Assembly (NCBI GenBank): GCA_000824805.1
Contig: CCNA01000028.1
Span: 62,001 to 126,000 of the forward strand
Reading direction: 5' to 3'
DNA: 64,000 nucleotides
From: Mesorhizobium sp. SOD10
Lineage (GTDB): Bacteria; Pseudomonadota; Alphaproteobacteria; Rhizobiales; Rhizobiaceae
Positions 7,612-16,986 of this stretch are shown here, piece by piece. The notes beneath the pieces are model-generated. The model did no database searches and was not told the origin of the DNA. It saw only the letters and a list, made by a program, of their open reading frames with translations. Position 1 is the stretch's first letter. Each line of letters begins with the position of its first letter. Both the position numbers and the translations under genes were made by a program.

Positions 7612-9642
7612 ATGACACCCACGAAGCTGCTGATCGGGCAGATCGCCGCCGTGTTCGCAATCGTCGTTCTGGGCGTGTGGGCGGCAACGCAATGGTGCGC
7701 GCACATGCTCGGCTACCAGCCGCAACTCGGCGCGCCGTTGTTCGTCGCGGCGGGATGGCGGATCTACAAACCCTGGAAACTGTTGGAGTGGTGGTTCCAT
7801 TTCGACGCCTATGCGCCTGAGGTATTTGACCAAGCAGGCGCGCTTGCCGGCGCCAGTGGATTGTTGGGCTGTGCAGCCGCGGTCGCCGGTTCGCTGTGGC
7901 GCGCGCGGCAGCGCGGACTGGTCACCACCTATGGCTCTTCACGATGGGCCCTAACGCAGGAGATATCGAAGGCAGGCTTGTTTCGACCGGCCGGTGTCTT
8001 CCTCGGCAAATTGAGCGACCGCTATCTGCGCCACGACGGCCCGGAGCACGTCATGGCCTTTGCTCCGACACGTTCAGGCAAGGGGGTCGGGCTGGTCGTT
8101 CCAACGCTCCTTTCTTGGACCGGCTCAGCTGTCATTCACGACATCAAAGGCGAGAACTGGCAGCTAACCTCTGGCTGGCGATCCAAGTTTTCTTATTGCC
8201 CTTTGTTCAATCCGACCGACCCCAGGTCGGCTCGCTACAACCCGCTGCTCGAGGTGCGGCAAGGCTCGAACGAAGTTCGCGACGTCCAGAACATCGCCGA
8301 TATCTTGGTCGATCCGGAAGGTGCGCTGGAGCGACGGAACCATTGGGAGAAGACCAGTCATTCACTACTGGTCGGCGCCATTTTGCATGTGCTCTACGCC
8401 GAGGAAGAAAAGACACTCGCCCGGGTCGCCACCTTCTTATCGGATCCGCAACGCTCATTTGCCGCGACGCTGCAGCGGATGATGACGACAAACCACCTTG
8501 GCGTAGCGGAGAGGCCCCAGGTCCATCCCGTCGTGGCCTCGGCGGCGCGCGAGGTGCTGAACAAGTCAGAGAACGAGCGTTCAGGCGTTCTGTCGACTGC
8601 CATGTCGTTTCTCGGTCTCTATCGCGATCCAACCGTAGCGGCGGCAACATCTGCCTGCGATTGGCGCATTGCCGACCTCATGGACGCGGAGCGACCAATG
8701 TCACTCTATCTCGTCGTACCGCCATCGGACATTTCGCGCACCAAGCCGCTGGTCCGACTGGTGCTCAATCAGATTGGCCGGCGCCTGACAGAGCGGCTGG
8801 AGGGCGATCCAAAGAAGGGCAGAAAGCACCAGCTGCTCATGATGCTGGACGAATTCCCGGCGCTCGGCCGCCTCGACTTCTTCGAGACCGCGCTCGCCTT
8901 CATGGCGGGTTACGGCATTCGCGCCTATCTGATCGCGCAATCCTTGAACCAGATTTCCAAGGCTTATGGCGAGAACAACGCAATTCTCGACAATTGCCAC
9001 GTGCGCATCGCCTTTTCCTCCAATGACGAGCGCACGGCCAAGCGCATCTCGGACGCGCTTGGCACAGCCACGGAACTGAGGTCCATGCGCAACTATGCCG
9101 GCCATCGGCTGGCGCCATGGCTTTCCCACGTCATGGTCAGCCGCCAGGAGACCGCACGCCCGCTGTTGACGCCGGGCGAAGTCATGCAACTGCCCCCATC
9201 TGATGAATTGGTACTGGTTTCAGGGTTGCCTCCGATCCGGGCGAAGAAGCTGCGCTATTACGAGGATCAGAATTTCACCGAGCGGGTGCTGCCTGCACCG
9301 TTGTTGCGCGAGCGTCCCTACGCCGACTGTCCTGCATCACGCCCGGATGATTGGAGTGGACAGGTGCGTAGTGTCGACCGTCGTCTGGCCGCTGACGAAG
9401 AAAGCGCCAGTGGGGCCGCTGAAGACGAGGGCGGTGTTCAGCAGCAGCGCCATCCGGGATTGCCCGATGAACACATTGCCATCTCTCAGGAGCCTGAGCA
9501 GGACGATCTGTTCAAGCCCGCCGACGATGATAGCGAGGCGCTCGCCGACAAACGTGTGATGGACCGGATTTCCACCGCGGCGCGTGCCTACGGTATCAAC
9601 GAAGGCAGGGGTGACGACAAGGACATCGTGCCCGGCTTCTGA
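7612..9642 (+). CDS. traG: Type IV coupling protein TraG/VirD4
   Basis: 676 residues from the ATG at 7612; the frame is open to 7579. Two N-terminal membrane helices (about residues 5-25 and 60-85) precede a cytoplasmic ATPase with Walker A APTRSGKGVGL (about 151-161) and Walker B LLMMLDEFPALG (D413, E414). This hexameric ATPase brings the relaxase-DNA complex to the mating channel at the inner membrane. The C-terminal 100 residues are acidic, low-complexity and probably variable. It starts the conjugation operon; the CopG-like gene follows 119 nt after its stop. The cognate relaxase is not in this window. Confidence 0.96.
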   Translation: MTPTKLLIGQIAAVFAIVVLGVWAATQWCAHMLGYQPQLGAPLFVAAGWRIYKPWKLLEWWFHFDAYAPEVFDQAGALAGASGLLGCAAAVAGSLWRARQRGLVTTYGSSRWALTQEISKAGLFRPAGVFLGKLSDRYLRHDGPEHVMAFAPTRSGKGVGLVVPTLLSWTGSAVIHDIKGENWQLTSGWRSKFSYCPLFNPTDPRSARYNPLLEVRQGSNEVRDVQNIADILVDPEGALERRNHWEKTSHSLLVGAILHVLYAEEEKTLARVATFLSDPQRSFAATLQRMMTTNHLGVAERPQVHPVVASAAREVLNKSENERSGVLSTAMSFLGLYRDPTVAAATSACDWRIADLMDAERPMSLYLVVPPSDISRTKPLVRLVLNQIGRRLTERLEGDPKKGRKHQLLMMLDEFPALGRLDFFETALAFMAGYGIRAYLIAQSLNQISKAYGENNAILDNCHVRIAFSSNDERTAKRISDALGTATELRSMRNYAGHRLAPWLSHVMVSRQETARPLLTPGEVMQLPPSDELVLVSGLPPIRAKKLRYYEDQNFTERVLPAPLLRERPYADCPASRPDDWSGQVRSVDRRLAADEESASGAAEDEGGVQQQRHPGLPDEHIAISQEPEQDDLFKPADDDSEALADKRVMDRISTAARAYGINEGRGDDKDIVPGF

Positions 9643-9761
9643 AGGCTCCCCAAAAGCCAGAGCGTATCTCGGCGTAGATAACGACCGTAAGCAATTTCTG
9701 GCAGCTGTCTCATGCTTGTTCTCATCGCCGGCGCAATGCCGGCCTGCCGAGAACAAGCCGC

Positions 9762-10175
9762 ATGAAGTCCCACCGCATCCGTCATCAGTTTCTGCTCGAG
9801 CCTGAGCTGAGCGAGAAACTAGACAACCTCAGCCGCGATCCCTCGACCACCAAATCCGCGGTGGTGGCGAAGGCAATCGAAGCCTTCATCGAGGGGCGTG
9901 GCGAGAACGAGCTCGATCGCCGCTACGGCGTAAGGCTCGATCGTCTTTCCCGCGACATCGCTCACGTCAGGCGCGATGCCGAGATGATCCTGGAGAGCCT
10001 GGCACTCTTCATTCGTTTTTCGATCACGCTTCATGCCCATACGCCGGCCCCGGATCGGGCAACGCAGGCCATCGCCCAAGACCGTTTCGACAAATTCGTC
10101 GAGCAGGTCGGCCGGCAGATGGCTTCCGGGAAACACTCGCTGGGCAAAGACAATGGCAAAGGAGGCGAAGGATGA
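9762..10175 (+). CDS. CopG-like ribbon-helix-helix protein of the trb operon
   Basis: 137 residues. The N-terminus (RIRHQFLLEPELSEKLDNLS, then KSAVVAKAIEAFIE) fits a ribbon-helix-helix DNA-binding fold, and the rest is helical with a hydrophobic patch near residues 80-95. The gene regularly occupies this position between traG and trbB in integrative-element trb modules and is usually called a CopG-family regulator. It may repress the operon or help position the transfer origin. Its stop overlaps the trbB ATG by 4 nt (ATGA), so the two are translationally coupled. Confidence 0.88.
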   Translation: MKSHRIRHQFLLEPELSEKLDNLSRDPSTTKSAVVAKAIEAFIEGRGENELDRRYGVRLDRLSRDIAHVRRDAEMILESLALFIRFSITLHAHTPAPDRATQAIAQDRFDKFVEQVGRQMASGKHSLGKDNGKGGEG

Positions 10176-11140
10176 GCTCTCATCCCGAGGCCGACCATCG
10201 CCGGCGCGCCATGCTGCGCACTGCCATGGGGCCAGCGATCACCGAGGCCCTGGCCGATCCATTGGTCATCGAAGTGATGGTCAATCCCGACGGTGCGCTG
10301 CGGCTCGACAGACTGGGAGAAGGTCGGGTCGACACCGGCGTGTCCATGCATCCCTCCGAGGCGGAACGCATCATCCGTCTGGTTGCCTCCCACGTGCGCG
10401 CAGAGGCGCATGCCGACAATCCGATTGTCAGCGCCGAACTGCCATCGGGCGAACGCTTCGAGGGTTTGCTCCCGCCTGTCGTGCTGGCGCCGTGCTTTGC
10501 GATTCGCAAGCCGGCGGCAAAGCTCTACACGCTGGCCAACTATGTCGCCGACCGGATCATGCAGCCGCTGCAAGCCGATGCCCTCAGGAAAGCGGTGCGC
10601 GAGCGGCGCAACATTCTAGTCGCCGGCGGCACCTCGTCGGGCAAGACAACGCTTGCCAATGCGCTCTTGGCCGAAGTCGCCGAATGCGACGAGCGGGTGA
10701 TCCTGATCGAGGACACGCGCGAACTGCAATGCGCGGCACAGGATTGCGTAGCATTGAGGACGAGGCGGGGTTCGGTCACGCTCGCCGATCTCGTACGCTC
10801 GACACTCCGGCTCCGACCCGACCGCATTATCGTCGGTGAAGTCAGGGGCGCCGAAGCGCTCGATATGCTGAAGGCCTGGAACACCGGGCATCCCGGCGGC
10901 ATCGCCACGGTTCACGCCAACTCGGCGCGCTCTGCTCTCTATCGCATCGAGCAGCTCGCCCAGGAAGCTGTCGTGACCGTTCCGCGCCGGCTCATCGCCG
11001 AGGCGATAGACTTGATCGTGTTCATCGCCGGGCGCGGAACTTCGCGCCGCATCGACTCGATCGCCGAGGTCACCGGTCTCGACGGCAGCGGCGATTACGC
11101 CGTCACCCCGCTCACGCTTCCGCAACTCCAGCAGCTTTGA
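10172..11140 (+). CDS. trbB: P-type conjugative transfer ATPase TrbB
   Basis: 322 residues. A VirB11/GspE-type secretion ATPase: the N-terminal domain is followed by Walker A GGTSSGKTT (about 152-160), an Asp box around ILIEDTRELQ, Walker B LRLRPDRIIVGEVRG, and a His box GHPGGIATVHANS. It forms a cytoplasmic hexamer that powers assembly of the pilus and channel. It is coupled to the preceding CopG-like gene, and trbC begins 11 nt downstream. Length and motifs are normal. Confidence 0.97.
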   Translation: MSSHPEADHRRRAMLRTAMGPAITEALADPLVIEVMVNPDGALRLDRLGEGRVDTGVSMHPSEAERIIRLVASHVRAEAHADNPIVSAELPSGERFEGLLPPVVLAPCFAIRKPAAKLYTLANYVADRIMQPLQADALRKAVRERRNILVAGGTSSGKTTLANALLAEVAECDERVILIEDTRELQCAAQDCVALRTRRGSVTLADLVRSTLRLRPDRIIVGEVRGAEALDMLKAWNTGHPGGIATVHANSARSALYRIEQLAQEAVVTVPRRLIAEAIDLIVFIAGRGTSRRIDSIAEVTGLDGSGDYAVTPLTLPQLQQL

Positions 11141-11151
11141 AAGGTCATCTC

Positions 11152-11460
11152 ATGCGCAAGAAGCTTCGCTTTCTTTCGTCCACCGCGCTCGCGTTTTGTT
11201 TCACGGCCCCGGCTTACGCGGCGGGCTCCGGCATGCCTTGGGAACAGCCGCTGCAGCAGATTCTGGAGTCGGTGCAGGGACCGGTCGCAAAGATCGTCGC
11301 GGTGATCATCATCATTACCACCGGCTTGACCCTTGCTTTCGGCGACACGGCAGGCGGTTTTCGGCGGCTGATCCAGATTGTCTTCGGACTGTCGATCGCC
11401 TTTGCCGCATCGAGCTTTTTTCTCTCCTTCTTCTCCTTCGGCGGCGGGGCGCTCGTCTGA
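11152..11460 (+). CDS. trbC: Conjugal pilin TrbC
   Basis: 102 residues from the ATG at 11152, behind GAAAGG. It has a signal peptide (MRKKLRFLSSTALAFCFTAPAYA), then a short exposed loop and two hydrophobic helices (KIVAVIIIITTGLTLAFG and the FGLSIAFAASSFFLSFFSFGG region), the layout of VirB2/TrbC prepilins. The mature subunit would be processed and assembled into the conjugative pilus. Its stop codon overlaps the trbD ATG. Confidence 0.94.
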   Translation: MRKKLRFLSSTALAFCFTAPAYAAGSGMPWEQPLQQILESVQGPVAKIVAVIIIITTGLTLAFGDTAGGFRRLIQIVFGLSIAFAASSFFLSFFSFGGGALV

Positions 11461-11732
11461 TGGCCACCGGAGAACAGCATATCGAAGGCTTCGAGGTACC
11501 GGTTCACCGCGCCTTGACTGAACCAATCCTGCTGGGCGGCGCGCCCCGAGCGGTGGCGATCCTCAACGGCACGGTCGCTGCGGCGATAGGTCTTGGCTTG
11601 CAGCAGTGGATTGCTGGACTGGCGCTTTGGATCGCAGGCCACACGCTTGCGGTCTTTGCTGCCCGCCGCGATCCGGACTTTGCCAGCGTCCTTGTTCGCC
11701 ACCTTCGGCTGAGGGGGTGGCTGGCATGCTGA
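11460..11732 (+). CDS. trbD: Conjugal transfer protein TrbD (VirB3-like)
   Basis: 90 residues from the ATG at 11460, which overlaps the trbC stop by one base; a longer open frame upstream is a shadow of trbC. It starts with a polar segment (GFEVPVHRALTEPILLGGAPR), typical of VirB3/TrbD, followed by a hairpin of hydrophobic helices (about 30-65). It is an inner-membrane partner of the TrbE ATPase, and the two genes overlap by 7 nt. Confidence 0.93.
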   Translation: MATGEQHIEGFEVPVHRALTEPILLGGAPRAVAILNGTVAAAIGLGLQQWIAGLALWIAGHTLAVFAARRDPDFASVLVRHLRLRGWLAC

Positions 11733-14176
11733 ACCTTTCAGAATATCGCGGGAAGGCCGACCGGCTTGCCGACCATCTGCCTTGGGCCGCACTCGTCGCG
11801 CCGGGCATCGTGCTCAACAAGGACGGCAGCTTTCAGCGGACGCTGCAGTTCCGTGGTCCCGATCTCGAAAGCGCGACGGAAGCCGAACTCATCGGCATCT
11901 GCGCGCGGGCGAACAATGCGCTCAGACGCCTCGGCTCCGGCCGGGCATTGTTCCTCGAGGCTGAACGCGTCGAAGCGCTGGGCTATCCAGCCTCGCGTTT
12001 CCCCGACGCAGCCTCCTGGCTTGTCGACGAAGAGCGGCGCGCGGCTTTCGAGGGCAGGGTGGCGCATTTCGAGAGCCGCTATCACCTGACCTTGCTGTTC
12101 ATGCCGTCACCGGACGCCCAGTTGCGGGCGGAGAGCGCGTTTGTCGACTCTGATCATCCAGAAGGCGAAAGAGACTGGCGCCAGGAGCTGGCGCGGTTCC
12201 GTGATGAGACCGACCGCGTTCTGGATCTCCTGTCCGGCTTCATGCCGGAAGTGCGTGGGCTCGACGATGCCGAGATGCTGACCTACCTGCACGGCACGAT
12301 CTCGACCCGGCGACATCCGGTCGCCGTGCCGGAAACGCCGATCTATCTCGACGGCATTCTGGTCGATGCGCCGCTCATCGGCGGGTTGGAGCCGATGCTG
12401 GGCGACCTGCATCTGCGAATCCTCACCATCCTCGGATTCCCGAACCTCACTCGGCCCGGGATCCTCGACGCGCTCAACCATCAGGATTTCGCCTATCGCT
12501 GGGTGACGCGCTTCATTCCGCTCGACAAGTCGGAAGCGACCAAGACGCTGACACGGCTCCGGCGGCAGTGGTTTGCCAAGCGCAAATCGATCGTCGCTAT
12601 CCTGCGCGAGGTTGTGACCAACGAGCCGGTACCGCTGGTTGACAGCGATGCCGACAACAAGGCGCTCGATGCCGACGAAGCGCTTCAGGCGTTGGGTGGC
12701 GATCATGTTGGCTTCGGCTATCTCACCACTACCGTGACGGTATGGGACGAGGACCGCCAAGCCGCTGCCGAAAAACTTCGCGCGGTCGAGCGGATCGTGA
12801 ACGGACTCGGCTTCACCTCGATCCGTGAAGGCGTCAATGCGGTCGAGGCGTGGCTCGGCTCGTTGCCTGGACATGTTTATGCCAATGTTCGGCAGCCGCT
12901 CGTTCACACGCTGAACCTTGCCCACCTCATGCCGCTGTCCTCGGTATGGGCCGGCCCGTCGGCGAACGAGCATCTCGCCAAGGTTACCCAGACAGAGGCG
13001 CCGCCGCTTCTCTTCGCCGAGACCGGCGGGTCGACACCCTTCCGACTTTCCACTCATGTCGACGATGTCGGCCACATGCTGATCGTTGGTCCGACCGGCG
13101 CCGGCAAGTCGGTGCTGCTTGCACTGATTGCTCTGCAGTTCAGACGTTATGCCGGCGCGCAGGTATATGTTTTCGACAAAGGCAACTCGGCCCGCGCGGC
13201 AACGCTTGCGATGGGTGGAGAGCACCACGCATTGGGGGGCAACGGGTCACTTGCCTTCCAGCCGCTGCGCAACATCAGGGACCCTAGGACGCGCAGCTGG
13301 GCGGCGGAATGGATAGCCGGCCTCATCGCCCGTGAGAATGTCACCGTCACGCCGGAGGTGAAGGAAGCAATCTGGTCTGCGCTAGGCAGCCTTGCCACCG
13401 CGCCGGCGCAGGAACGCACGCTGACCGGCCTGTCTGTCCTGCTTCAATCCAATGCACTGAAGTCTGCATTGCTGCCCTACACGCTCGACGGTCCTTTCGG
13501 CCGGCTGCTCGACGCAGATGACGACCGGCTGGCCTTATCGGATGTGCAGTGTTTCGAGACCGAGGAGCTGATGCACAGCCAAGGCGCTGTGCTGCCGGTG
13601 CTCACCTATCTCTTCCATCGTCTCGAAGAGCGGTTCGACGGACGGCCAACGCTGCTCCTGCTTGATGAGGCCTGGGTCTATCTCGACAATCCGCTCTTCG
13701 CCGCCCGCATCCGCGAATGGCTGAAGGTGCTGCGCAAGAAGAATGTGTCGGTGATCTTCGCCACGCAGTCGCTTGCCGACATCGCGAGCTCGGCGATCGC
13801 GCCGGCAATCATCGAGAGTTGCCCGCAGCGCATTTTTCTTCCCAATGATCGTGCCGTGGAACCGCAGGCGCGAGCCGCTTACGAGCAGTTCGGTCTCAAC
13901 GAACGCCAGGTCGAGCTGATCGCCCGCGCTACGCCAAAGCGGCAGTACTATCTGCAGTCGCGGCGCGGGAACCGTCTCTTCGAGCTCGGCCTTGGCCCCA
14001 TCACGCTTGCGCTTTGCGGCGCCTCCGATCCAGCCACGCAGACTCTCATCGACAGCGTCCTGTCCGACGACGGGCAGGAGAGCTTTGCCTCCCGATTTCT
14101 CAGTGCTCGCGGCCTCGATTGGGCCGCCGAGCTTCTCCAGCAATTCCCCCAACCAGACAAGGAGCATTCGTCATGA
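11726..14176 (+). CDS. trbE: Conjugal transfer ATPase TrbE (VirB4-like)
   Basis: 816 residues from the ATG at 11726; upstream in-frame sequence belongs to trbD. This is the large VirB4-family ATPase of the mating-pair apparatus: N-terminal CagE/TrbE domain (about 1-420), Walker A VGPTGAGKSVLL (about 454-465), Walker B TLLLLDEAWVYL (D647, E648), and a conserved FATQSLADI helix further on. It energises pilin extraction and channel assembly at the inner membrane. It overlaps trbD by 7 nt and trbJ by 4 nt. Length is normal. Confidence 0.97.
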   Translation: MLNLSEYRGKADRLADHLPWAALVAPGIVLNKDGSFQRTLQFRGPDLESATEAELIGICARANNALRRLGSGRALFLEAERVEALGYPASRFPDAASWLVDEERRAAFEGRVAHFESRYHLTLLFMPSPDAQLRAESAFVDSDHPEGERDWRQELARFRDETDRVLDLLSGFMPEVRGLDDAEMLTYLHGTISTRRHPVAVPETPIYLDGILVDAPLIGGLEPMLGDLHLRILTILGFPNLTRPGILDALNHQDFAYRWVTRFIPLDKSEATKTLTRLRRQWFAKRKSIVAILREVVTNEPVPLVDSDADNKALDADEALQALGGDHVGFGYLTTTVTVWDEDRQAAAEKLRAVERIVNGLGFTSIREGVNAVEAWLGSLPGHVYANVRQPLVHTLNLAHLMPLSSVWAGPSANEHLAKVTQTEAPPLLFAETGGSTPFRLSTHVDDVGHMLIVGPTGAGKSVLLALIALQFRRYAGAQVYVFDKGNSARAATLAMGGEHHALGGNGSLAFQPLRNIRDPRTRSWAAEWIAGLIARENVTVTPEVKEAIWSALGSLATAPAQERTLTGLSVLLQSNALKSALLPYTLDGPFGRLLDADDDRLALSDVQCFETEELMHSQGAVLPVLTYLFHRLEERFDGRPTLLLLDEAWVYLDNPLFAARIREWLKVLRKKNVSVIFATQSLADIASSAIAPAIIESCPQRIFLPNDRAVEPQARAAYEQFGLNERQVELIARATPKRQYYLQSRRGNRLFELGLGPITLALCGASDPATQTLIDSVLSDDGQESFASRFLSARGLDWAAELLQQFPQPDKEHSS

Positions 14177-14898
14177 TACGGCGTCGCTTTCTCTGCGGCC
14201 TGATAACTCTTTCGCTGATCGCCAAACCGCTGGCCGACTATGTGCAGCCAGCTTATGCCCTGATTGTCTTCGATCCCTCGAACTATACGCAGAACGTACT
14301 CTCGGCGGCGCGAGCGTTGGAGCAGATCAACAACCAGATCCAGTCGCTGCAGAACCAGGCGACCATGCTGCAGAACATGGCGCGCAACCTTCAGAGCCTG
14401 GATTTTTCCTCCGTCGGCCAGCTTACCGGTTCGCTGCAACGGATCGACGGTTTGATGGACCAGGCGAGCGGCCTGAGCTTTGACCTGGGTAAGCTCCAGG
14501 ACCAGTGGCGACAGCAATATCCGGAAAGCTACGATGCCACGATCAAAGCGAGCGATGTGGCCACCGCCGCACGCGAGCGTTGGCAGAGCGCCATGCAGGC
14601 GTTCCGCCAGACCATGGGTGTGCAGTCGCAGATCGTCGAGAATGTCCGCGGTGACGGCGATCTGCTTGCCGATCTCGTCAACCGCAGCCAAGGGGCTGCC
14701 GGTGCGCTTGAGGCAAGCCAAGCCACAAATCAGCTGATCGCGCTTTCGACCAAGCAGCAGATGCAGATCCAGACGCTGCTTGCGACGCAGTTCCGCGCCG
14801 AGGCCGAGGATGCCGCCCGCAAGGCGCAGTCCGAGGAAGCTGCCCGACAGGGGACAAAACGCTTCCTGGGCACCGGCACCGCCTATCCCGGCAACTGA
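14173..14898 (+). CDS. trbJ: Conjugal transfer protein TrbJ (VirB5-like)
   Basis: 241 residues from the ATG at 14173, overlapping the trbE stop (ATGA). A signal peptide (about residues 1-29, ending near PAYA) is followed by the typical TrbJ opening IVFDPSNYTQNVLSAAR and long Gln/Asn-rich coiled-coil helices. It is a periplasmic, minor-pilus component. In the Ti-plasmid trb operon trbK follows; here there is a 33-nt gap and then trbL, so trbK is absent. Confidence 0.94.
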   Translation: MIRRRFLCGLITLSLIAKPLADYVQPAYALIVFDPSNYTQNVLSAARALEQINNQIQSLQNQATMLQNMARNLQSLDFSSVGQLTGSLQRIDGLMDQASGLSFDLGKLQDQWRQQYPESYDATIKASDVATAARERWQSAMQAFRQTMGVQSQIVENVRGDGDLLADLVNRSQGAAGALEASQATNQLIALSTKQQMQIQTLLATQFRAEAEDAARKAQSEEAARQGTKRFLGTGTAYPGN

Positions 14899-14931
14899 TC
14901 ACTAGCACATCAACCTGAGGAAGGCGGCGGC

Positions 14932-16254
14932 ATGAACGACCTTGGCGTCATCGATCGCTTCATGGAGACTTTTATCCGCTATATCGATAGCGGGTTCGGT
15001 CTGCTTTCGGGCGACGTCGCCTTCCTCACCACGATCCTAATTGGCATCGACATCACGCTGGCAGGCCTCGCCTGGGCATTCGGCGGCGAAGCCAACATTC
15101 TCGGCCGCCTCATCCGCAAGGTGCTCTATGTCGGCGTCTTTGCCTTCATCCTGAACAATTTCAAGAACCTCGCCGACATCATCTATCGGTCGTTTGCCGG
15201 CCTTGGCATCAACGCGTCTTCCGGCAATCTCTCCGCCGACAATCTCCTACATCCAGGCCGCATTGCCTCCACGGGTTTCGAGGGCGCCTGGCCGCTGCTC
15301 GATCAGGCGAGCCAGCTGCTCGGCTTCCCCGAAATCTTCGGAAACGCGCTCACCATCTTCGTGCTGCTCGTGGCCTGGTTCCTGGTCATCATTGCCTTCT
15401 TCATTCTTTCCATCCAGCTCTTCATCACCATCCTGGAGTTCAAGCTCACCACGCTGGCCGGATTCGTTCTGGTGCCCTTCGCACTCTGGAGCCGATCGGC
15501 GTTTCTCGCTGAACGCGTGCTCGGCAACGTGATCTCATCAGGCATCAAGGTGATGGTGCTCGCCGTCATTGTAGGCATCGGCTCCACGCTCTTCGGCGAG
15601 TTTGCTTCCGCGCTCCAGGGGAAGGAGCCCGACCTGGCGGCGGCCATGTCGCAGGTGCTAGGCGCGCTGGCGCTGCTTGGGCTCGGCATTTTTGGTCCTG
15701 GGATCGCCTCGGGTCTTGTCTCCGGCGCGCCGCAGCTTGGTGCGGGCGCAGCACTGGGCACCACGGCGGCCGCTGCCGGATCCACGCTCGTTGCCGGGGG
15801 AGCCGCCTTTGCCGGCGCGCGCATGGCAACCGGCGGCGGGCTTGCCGCCGTCCGAGCCGGCACCACCATGGGTTCGGCCGCTTCCTCGGCCTGGCAGCTG
15901 GGACGTGCAACCTCGCCCGACTCTGGCCTGTCCGGTGTGGCTGCTGGAATGCACGGCGTGGCAAGCGCCGCCGGCGCCGCCGTCATGCGAGCAGCACGAT
16001 CTGCCGCGGGAGGCTTCGGGCCTAGCGTCAATGCTGGGCGCGAAGCCGCATGGACCGCTACAGGCGGTGCGCCGACCGCGTCAATGACCGGAGGTCCGGC
16101 CGGTTCTGCCTCTAACATCGCGCCCAATTGGGCGAGACGCATGCGCTCTGAACAGACCGCTCGTGCTCATCGCCACGCCGCCATGCAGGCTGTCCGCGAA
16201 GGGGACAGGCCGGGCGGCAGCGCCAATCCCTCTCTCAACGACAAGGACGACTAG
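14932..16254 (+). CDS. trbL: Conjugal transfer protein TrbL (VirB6-like)
   Basis: 440 residues, ATG at 14932 behind GAGGAAGG. It is a polytopic inner-membrane protein with at least five hydrophobic helices between residues 25 and 255 and a long Gly/Ala-rich, low-complexity C-terminus that ends hydrophilic. It corresponds to VirB6/TrbL, the inner-membrane channel core. The stop codon directly abuts the trbF ATG with no gap. Confidence 0.94.
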   Translation: MNDLGVIDRFMETFIRYIDSGFGLLSGDVAFLTTILIGIDITLAGLAWAFGGEANILGRLIRKVLYVGVFAFILNNFKNLADIIYRSFAGLGINASSGNLSADNLLHPGRIASTGFEGAWPLLDQASQLLGFPEIFGNALTIFVLLVAWFLVIIAFFILSIQLFITILEFKLTTLAGFVLVPFALWSRSAFLAERVLGNVISSGIKVMVLAVIVGIGSTLFGEFASALQGKEPDLAAAMSQVLGALALLGLGIFGPGIASGLVSGAPQLGAGAALGTTAAAAGSTLVAGGAAFAGARMATGGGLAAVRAGTTMGSAASSAWQLGRATSPDSGLSGVAAGMHGVASAAGAAVMRAARSAAGGFGPSVNAGREAAWTATGGAPTASMTGGPAGSASNIAPNWARRMRSEQTARAHRHAAMQAVREGDRPGGSANPSLNDKDD

Positions 16255-16986
16255 ATGCTCTTCAAGCGACCCGTTCAACGTTACGGCAACACGCCCGAGC
16301 CGGTCACGCCGTATCAGAAGGCCGGCCAGCTCTGGGATGAGCGCATCGGCTCATCGCGGGTACAGGCCCGCAATTGGCGGCTGATGGCCCTTGGCTGCCT
16401 CGCTTTAACGACTGGGCTCTCTGGCGGACTTGTTTGGCAATCGATGCAAAGCCGCGTCGTGCCTTACGTCGTCGAGGTCGACCGCTTCGGCGAGGCGCGT
16501 GCCGTCGCGCCGGCGATCCAGGATTATCAACCTTCCGATGCCCAGATCGCCTGGCATGTCGGCCGTTTCATCCAAAATGTCCGATCCGTCTCAACCGACC
16601 CGGTGCTGGTGCGGCAGAACTGGTTGGCTGCCTACGACTTGACCACCGACCGTGCAGCGCTCTTCCTCAACGAGTACGCCAAGGCGAACGACCCCTTCGG
16701 GCAGATCGGCACGCGCAGCGTGTCGGTGCAGGTGACCAGCGTGGTCAGGGCTTCCGACAGCTCGTTCCAGGTCAAATGGACCGAGCAGGTTTTTGAGCGG
16801 GGCAGCCTGGCCAGCACGACGCGCTGGACCGCGATCCTCACCGTCGTGATCCGGTCGCCAAGCAATACCGACCAGCTGCGCACCAACCCGCTCGGCGTCT
16901 TCATCAACGCCATTGATTGGTCGCGCGAACTCGACAGCGCAGCACCTGCATCCGTTTCCCCGAAGGAGCCCGCCAATGACAAATAG
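16255..16986 (+). CDS. trbF: Conjugal transfer protein TrbF (VirB8-like)
   Basis: 243 residues, starting immediately after trbL. A cytoplasmic N-terminus with the PVTPYQKAGQLWDERIGS block typical of TrbF is followed by one membrane helix (about 42-62) and a periplasmic VirB8-like domain. It is an inner-membrane assembly scaffold linking the ATPases to TrbG/TrbI. It overlaps the trbG start by 11 nt. Confidence 0.95.
   Translation: MLFKRPVQRYGNTPEPVTPYQKAGQLWDERIGSSRVQARNWRLMALGCLALTTGLSGGLVWQSMQSRVVPYVVEVDRFGEARAVAPAIQDYQPSDAQIAWHVGRFIQNVRSVSTDPVLVRQNWLAAYDLTTDRAALFLNEYAKANDPFGQIGTRSVSVQVTSVVRASDSSFQVKWTEQVFERGSLASTTRWTAILTVVIRSPSNTDQLRTNPLGVFINAIDWSRELDSAAPASVSPKEPANDK

Noticed and set aside
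7172..7687. 171-codon minus-strand frame before traG
   Set aside because: Shadow of the preceding gene end and the traG leader; no relaxase or other motif.
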